From CAYNQN01 sp964530525 (GTDB taxonomy: Bacteria; Actinomycetota; Acidimicrobiia; Acidimicrobiales; Acidimicrobilacustridaceae), in the NCBI GenBank assembly GCA_964530525.1, contig CAZHBH010000044.1, forward strand, positions 1 to 18,577: a stretch of 18,577 nt of DNA, given 5' to 3'. The translations under genes and the position numbers were made by a program. Shown here piece after piece: positions 14,605 to 18,577 of this stretch. The notes under the pieces are model-generated. The model saw only the letters and a list, made by a program, of their open reading frames with translations, searched no databases and was not told where the DNA came from. Numbering within the stretch: the first letter of the stretch is position 1; every line of letters starts with the position of its first letter.

Positions 14605-15911
14605 CTGATCGCTCCGGCGGCGCGCAGCTCGGCGAGCTCCTCGTCGCCCAGGCCCAGCTCTCGCTCCAGCACCTCGGAGGTGTGCTCTCCGATCCAGGGA
14701 ACCCTGGTCTCGGGTCCCTCTGCCACCTTCGACATCTTGATCGGGTTGCCGGGGATCAGCACCGGCTGCTCGCGGCCCTCGATCTCTCGGCCGTCGACCC
14801 TGGGCATGGCCACCATCATCCGCCGGCTGGCGACGTGGGGATCGGAGATCACGGCGGGGGCGTCGAAGCAGGGCCCCGCTGGGATCCCGGCGTCGCAGAG
14901 CCGACTGCACGCCTCGAGCATGGTGAGGTCGGACGCCCAGGTCTCCACCGGGGGCCTGATCAGGTCGTCCAGGTGCTCCCTCCAACCGTCTCGGGTCGAG
15001 AGCCGTTCGTCGTCGAGCCACTCGGGGGCCCCCACCATGGCCGCCAGCCGCTCGAACTGGTGCTCCCTGGCCACCTGCACGACGAACCACCCGTCGCTGG
15101 CCCGGAAGCCGTCCATGATGACCCCGCCGGGCCCGCGCCGGCGCTCTCCCAGCGACCAGAAGTTGGTGATCAGGTCGGTCATGGCGATCATCGAGTCGAG
15201 CATCGCCACGTCTACGTGCTGTCCCTGGCCCGTGCGATCGCGGTGACGCAGCGCCGCCAGCACCCCGATCACCCCGAAGAGGGCGGTGCTGATGTCGCCC
15301 AGGGCTCCTGCGGGGCTGGCGGTCGGGGGGCCGCCCTCCGGTCGCTTGAACTCGTAGAGGCCCGACATCGCCTCGGCGATCGACGCGTAGGCGGGCCAGC
15401 TCTCGTAGGGCGAGGGATCGAGGTCTTCCCACACCGGGTTCCCGAAGCCCGAGATCGACAGGTACACGACGCCTGGGTGCACGGCAGACACCTCTGCATA
15501 CCCGAGGCCGAGCCTGTCCATGGTCCCCGGCTTGAAGTTCTCTGCCACCACGTCGAACCGGGGAGCCAGCGCGAGGAACAGCTCCCGTCCCCGATCGGAC
15601 TTGAGGTCTATTCCCACGCTGCGCTTGCCCAGGTTGTTGCGCAGGAAGGTCGCTCCCGTGCGACGGCCCTGGGGGTCGTCCATGGCCGGGAGAGCTCCTC
15701 TGCCCGACTCCCCGGTGACGGGGTGCTCGACCTTCACGACCTCGGCACCTAGGCGCGACATGAGCTGCGTGCCGAACGGGAGGGCTTGCATCTGCTCGGC
15801 GGCGAGCACCCGGATGCCCTCAAGGGGCTTGCCCCAGCGCTCGGCTGAGGCGTTGGCCACCTCGCCCAGCCACATGAGGCCGGGGTCCCGGTCGTGCTCT
15901 TGGGTGCTCAC
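14601..15911 (-). CDS. CaiB/BaiF type III CoA-transferase
   Basis: A 436-residue enzyme that would move CoA from one acyl-CoA to a free carboxylic acid. Family features are LEGIRVLAAEQMQALPFGTQLMSRLGAEVVKVEHP near the N-terminus, then NLGKRSVGIDLKSDRGRELF, AENFKPGTMDRLGLGY and ASPAGALGDIST. Asp206 in the last motif is the likely catalytic aspartate, followed by RTGQGQHVDVAMLDSM. The length matches the family (~400-430). The start is GTG at 15911, preceded by a leaderless-type -10 box. The same frame stays open much further upstream to 16985, but that part opposes the HMG-CoA-synthase-like gene and lacks family features. It is divergent from the thiolase pair and probably feeds the same acyl-CoA pathway. 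Confidence 0.9.
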   Translation of the reverse strand: MSTQEHDRDPGLMWLGEVANASAERWGKPLEGIRVLAAEQMQALPFGTQLMSRLGAEVVKVEHPVTGESGRGALPAMDDPQGRRTGATFLRNNLGKRSVGIDLKSDRGRELFLALAPRFDVVAENFKPGTMDRLGLGYAEVSAVHPGVVYLSISGFGNPVWEDLDPSPYESWPAYASIAEAMSGLYEFKRPEGGPPTASPAGALGDISTALFGVIGVLAALRHRDRTGQGQHVDVAMLDSMIAMTDLITNFWSLGERRRGPGGVIMDGFRASDGWFVVQVAREHQFERLAAMVGAPEWLDDERLSTRDGWREHLDDLIRPPVETWASDLTMLEACSRLCDAGIPAGPCFDAPAVISDPHVASRRMMVAMPRVDGREIEGREQPVLIPGNPIKMSKVAEGPETRVPWIGEHTSEVLERELGLGDEELAELRAAGAIS

Positions 15912-15917
15912 GCCGTC

Positions 15918-15923
15918 ATCGTA
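15918..15923 (-). promoter_or_regulatory. -10 box of the CoA-transferase gene (leaderless)
   Basis: On the - strand TACGAT (15923 to 15918) stands six bases before the GTG at 15911, and no ribosome site is present. This is the geometry of a leaderless actinobacterial promoter. The -35 box would fall near 15941-15947, at the edge of the palindrome at 15943-15956. Confidence 0.5.
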
Positions 15924-15942
15924 CGGGACCGGGCCCTCGGTT

Positions 15943-15956
15943 CTGACGGGCGTCAG
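15943..15956. promoter_or_regulatory. Palindrome in the divergent promoter region
   Basis: CTGAC (15943-15947) and GTCAG (15952-15956) form a perfect inverted repeat with a GGGC spacer. It lies in the 69-base gap between two divergent genes and covers the -35 regions of both. A regulator bound here could control both genes at once. No regulator gene for it lies in the window apart from the GntR gene, whose putative site looks different. Confidence 0.4.
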
Positions 15957-15967
15957 GAAGTGGGCGG

Positions 15968-15973
15968 TAGGCT
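15968..15973 (+). promoter_or_regulatory. -10 box of the HMG-CoA-synthase-like gene (leaderless)
   Basis: TAGGCT (15968-15973) stands seven bases before ATG 15981. TGACGG (15944-15949) could be a -35 box with an 18-base spacer. No ribosome-binding site fits the ATG, which supports leaderless translation and this start over any upstream one. Confidence 0.5.
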
Positions 15974-15980
15974 TGGGGCC

Positions 15981-17459
15981 ATGCGAGGGATCATCGGCTA
16001 CGGCACTCACGTGCCCTTCCGCAGGCTCGATCGTGGTGAGATCCGAGCCTTCCTGGGGTCCGGGGGAGGCAAGGGGACACGTGCGGTGGCCTCCTACGAC
16101 GAGGACACGACCACGATGGGGGTGGAGGCCGCCCGCCTCGCCCTCGCATCGGTGGCCGGAGCGGGTCCCGAGGGGCCAGAGGCCCTCTACTTCTCCACCG
16201 TCACGCCGGCCTACATCGACAAGACCAATGCCACAGCGCTCCACGCCGCTCTGCGCCTTGACGCCGACGTCCCCGCCTTCGACATGGGCGGCGCGGTGCG
16301 CTCGGGAGCTCTGCGTGCGGCGCTCGACGGGCAGGGCACCGTGCTGGTCGTGGCCGCCGACATCCGCGGGGGCCTTCCTGCCAGCTCGGAGGAGTCGGCC
16401 GGAGGCGACGCCGGCGTGGCCCTGCTGGTGGGCTCGGGCGACGCCGATGCCTCCGATCGCACCACGCCCACGGTCATCGCCGAGCTCATCGGCTGGGCTT
16501 CGGCGAGCGCCGAGTTCCTCGACCGCTGGCGGACGCCAGGTGAGGATCGATCGAAGGGCTGGGACGAGAAGTTCGGGGAGGTGAGCTACCTGCCCCTGGG
16601 GGAGGAGGCGTGGAACGGGGCGCTCAAGTCCGCCGGCGTCACGCCCCAGGAGGTGGACCGGGTCGTGCTGACCGGCCCCCACGCCCGTGCGTCGCGGTCG
16701 CTGGGGCGACGGCTCGGCGTGGCAGACGGTGCCGTCGTCGACGACCTGGCCGCGACCGTCGGCTGGACCGGCGCCGCCCACCCCTCGCTGCTGCTGGCAT
16801 CGGTGCTCGACGAAGCAGCTCCCGGACAGGTGGTGGCGGTGATATCGCTGGCCGACGGGGCAGACGTGGGGATCTTCCGCACCACGGAGGCCATCTCGTC
16901 CTACCGCCCGGCTCGCACGGTGGCCGAGCAGGTCGCGTCCGCTGGGAAGGTGTCGTACGCCAAGTTCCTCACGTGGCGCGGCCACCTAACCCTCGAGCCC
17001 CCCAGGCGCCCGGAGCCGGCGCGCATGTCGGCCTCGGCGGCTGCACGCAACGTGGAGTGGAAGTACGGGTTCGTCGGGTCGAAGGACCGCACGAGCGAGG
17101 CCATCCACCTGCCGCCCAGCAGGGTCTCGATGGTGGGCGGTGCAGTGGACGACATGGAGCCCGTGGCGATGGCCGACGTGCAGGGGACGATCGTCACGTA
17201 CACCGTCGACCGGCTCGCCTACTCGCCGAGCCCGCCCGTGATCTTCGCCGTCGTCGACTTCGACGGCGGCGGCCGGCTACCCGTGGAGCTGACCGACGTG
17301 GACGAGGCAGACGTGGCGATCGGCGGCAGGGTCGAGATGACCTTCCGCAAGCTCGGCACCACCGACGGAGTGCACAACTACTTCTGGAAGGCTCGCCCCG
17401 TGAGGGCTGGAAGCCCTGGGCCCGGGGAAGCGGGAGCTACAAGAGGAGGTGTCTCGTGA
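15981..17459 (+). CDS. HMG-CoA-synthase-like protein fused to a DUF35 OB-fold domain, cysteine-free
   Basis: A 492-residue fusion. Residues 1-~320 have the thiolase-like fold of archaeal-type HMG-CoA synthase: GIIGYGTHVPFRRL at the N-terminus, ALYFSTVTPAYIDKTNAT, VPAFDMGGAVRSGALRAAL, DRVVLTGPHARASRSLGRRLG and GWTGAAHPSLLLASVLD. Residues ~345-475 match DUF35: a linker helix, then an OB fold (VQGTIVTYTVDRLAYSPSPPVIFAVVDFDGG...VEMTFRKL). The whole protein contains no cysteine. Val106 sits where the nucleophilic Cys is expected, Val74 where the catalytic Glu is expected, and Thr231 near the catalytic His position (by eye). The DUF35 zinc-ribbon cysteines are also gone. True HMG-CoA synthase activity is therefore unlikely; a scaffold or CoA-binding role for the coupled thiolase is more plausible. 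Its TGA overlaps the thiolase GTG. Confidence 0.82.
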   Translation: MRGIIGYGTHVPFRRLDRGEIRAFLGSGGGKGTRAVASYDEDTTTMGVEAARLALASVAGAGPEGPEALYFSTVTPAYIDKTNATALHAALRLDADVPAFDMGGAVRSGALRAALDGQGTVLVVAADIRGGLPASSEESAGGDAGVALLVGSGDADASDRTTPTVIAELIGWASASAEFLDRWRTPGEDRSKGWDEKFGEVSYLPLGEEAWNGALKSAGVTPQEVDRVVLTGPHARASRSLGRRLGVADGAVVDDLAATVGWTGAAHPSLLLASVLDEAAPGQVVAVISLADGADVGIFRTTEAISSYRPARTVAEQVASAGKVSYAKFLTWRGHLTLEPPRRPEPARMSASAAARNVEWKYGFVGSKDRTSEAIHLPPSRVSMVGGAVDDMEPVAMADVQGTIVTYTVDRLAYSPSPPVIFAVVDFDGGGRLPVELTDVDEADVAIGGRVEMTFRKLGTTDGVHNYFWKARPVRAGSPGPGEAGATRGGVS

Positions 17460-18577
17460 GCTCGCACGGCATCAGGGACCAGGTGGCCATAGTCGGGATG
17501 GGCTGCACGCCCTTCACCGAGAACTGGGAGGCCGGGGCGGACGAGCTCCTGGTGGACGCCGCAACCGAGACCTTCGCGTCGGCCGGCATCGACAAGGACG
17601 ACGTGGATGCCTACTGGCTCGGCACGGCGCAGTCGGGGATGAGCGGCATCACCCTCGCACGCCCCCTCCAGCTCCAGGGCAAGCCCGTCACCCGGGTGGA
17701 GAACTACTGCGCCACCGGGTCGGAGGCCCTTCGGCAGGCCTCGTACGCAGTGGCCAGCGGCGCGTACGACTTGGCGATGGCCATCGGCGTGGAGAAGGTG
17801 AAGGACTCGGGGTACCAGGGCCTGAACGCCTTTCCCATCCCCAACGACGGAACGGCCCGGAACCTGACCGCAGCTGCCATGTTCTCGATGGTGGCCCCCG
17901 CGTACGCCAAGCGCTACGGGGTGGACGAGGCCGAGCTGCGCCAGGCGCTGGCCCACATCGCCTCGAAGAACCACCACAACGGGGCGCGCAACCCCCGGGC
18001 CCAGTTCCGCAAGGAGGTGACTCCCGAGCAGGTGTGCGCTGCCCCCACCGTGGCGGGGATGCTCGGCGTGTTCGACTGCGCCGGGGTGGCCGACGGCTCG
18101 GCCGCCGCCATCGTCGTGCGGGCGGAGGACGCCCACCGCTACACGGACAAGCCGCTCTACGTGAAGGCCCTCTCGTTCGTGGCCGGCAACGGCAGCGGAC
18201 TCCTGGATCCTTCCTACGACTACACGACCTTTCCCGAGATCGTGGCCTGTGCGGCCGACGCGTACGCCCAGGCGGGCGTGACCGACCCTCGCCACGAGCT
18301 GGCCATGGCCGAGGTGCACGACTGCTTCACCCCCACCGAGCTGGTGCTCATGGAGGACCTGGGGTTCGTCGAGCGTGGCACGGCCTACAAGGAGGTGCTC
18401 GCCGGCACCTTCGATCTGCACGGCGACCTGCCGGTGAACCCCGACGGGGGCCTGAAGAGCTTCGGCCACCCGGTGGGCGCCTCTGGCCTGCGGATGCTGT
18501 TCGAGGCCTGGCTGCAGCTGCGGGGCGAAGCGCCCCCCGAGCGCCAGATCGCCACGGTGGGCGATCGCAAGCTGGCC
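17456..18577 (+). CDS. SCP2-type thiolase (acetyl-CoA acetyltransferase family), 3' end outside window
   Basis: 374 codons are visible with no stop; perhaps 15-30 residues are missing. Family features are VAIVGMGCTPF at the N-terminus, the nucleophile Cys85 in ENYCATGSEAL, HDCF at 288-291 and GHPVGASG with His338. HDCF marks the SCP2/lipid-transfer-type thiolases, which include archaeal acetoacetyl-CoA thiolases and steroid side-chain aldolase relatives. It may condense or cleave beta-ketoacyl-CoAs. GTG 17456 has a strong ribosome site, GAGGAGGT (17443-17450), and overlaps the preceding TGA by four bases, so the thiolase and the synthase-like fusion are made together and probably form a complex. 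The final active-site cysteine motif lies beyond the window. Confidence 0.9.
   Translation, partial: MSSHGIRDQVAIVGMGCTPFTENWEAGADELLVDAATETFASAGIDKDDVDAYWLGTAQSGMSGITLARPLQLQGKPVTRVENYCATGSEALRQASYAVASGAYDLAMAIGVEKVKDSGYQGLNAFPIPNDGTARNLTAAAMFSMVAPAYAKRYGVDEAELRQALAHIASKNHHNGARNPRAQFRKEVTPEQVCAAPTVAGMLGVFDCAGVADGSAAAIVVRAEDAHRYTDKPLYVKALSFVAGNGSGLLDPSYDYTTFPEIVACAADAYAQAGVTDPRHELAMAEVHDCFTPTELVLMEDLGFVERGTAYKEVLAGTFDLHGDLPVNPDGGLKSFGHPVGASGLRMLFEAWLQLRGEAPPERQIATVGDRKLA

Noticed and set aside
15894..15980. A longer N-terminus for the HMG-CoA-synthase-like protein
   Set aside because: It would cross the -10 boxes of both divergent promoters, and family similarity starts at MRGIIGYG encoded from 15981.
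15912..16985. Upstream extension of the CoA-transferase frame on the - strand
   Set aside because: The CaiB/BaiF domain begins just after the GTG at 15911, which has its own -10 box. The extension lies antisense to the HMG-CoA-synthase-like gene and shows no domain.

Overview
The window is GC-rich DNA, densely coding and almost all on the + strand, with many GTG starts and short overlaps between genes. The surface-layer-homology (SLH) repeats of the type '(T)RQAMSAFLYR', the leaderless-type promoters and the enzyme repertoire (FadR-type GntR regulators, type III CoA-transferase, SCP2-type thiolase, OB-fold/HMG-CoA-synthase-like protein) suggest a chromosomal segment of an actinobacterium, most likely class Acidimicrobiia. 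This assignment is an inference from protein style; no rRNA or other marker is present. I saw no tRNA, CRISPR, insertion sequence or phage gene. No gene-free stretch exceeds about 150 bases.

Layout. 1-55: C-terminal tail of an SLH protein, followed by a perfect 15-bp hairpin terminator. 189-1016: FadR-subfamily GntR regulator. 1072-12025: a tightly packed run of ten + strand genes that reads as one operon. In order it encodes an acyl-CoA ligase, a complete branched-chain-amino-acid-type (HAAT) ABC importer (lipoprotein binding protein, two permeases, two ATPases), a class II aldolase-like protein, a zinc MDR alcohol dehydrogenase, an N-acyl-D-amino-acid-deacylase-like amidohydrolase and a metallo-beta-lactamase-fold hydrolase. 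A near-consensus promoter with an overlapping palindrome (1013-1050) sits just upstream. An inverted copy of part of that palindrome lies before the regulator gene, so the GntR protein probably controls both. The operon looks like 'import, activate and break down' machinery for an unknown, perhaps amide- or lactone-containing, organic acid.

12176-13687: secreted protein with a unique N-terminal region, a fibronectin type III domain and three SLH repeats. 13726-14604: SurE nucleotidase, convergent with a type III CoA-transferase on the - strand (14601-15911); the two genes share a CTAG that gives both their stop codons. A 69-base divergent promoter region with a palindrome separates the CoA-transferase from a second + strand pair: an HMG-CoA-synthase-like/DUF35 fusion that contains no cysteine (15981-17459), translationally coupled to an SCP2-type thiolase cut off by the window end (17456-18577).

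The most unusual element is this last pair. It resembles the archaeal thiolase/HMG-CoA-synthase/DUF35 complex, but the synthase and DUF35 are fused, the catalytic positions are replaced and the DUF35 zinc ribbon has lost its cysteines. This suggests a scaffold or a new chemistry rather than HMG-CoA synthesis.
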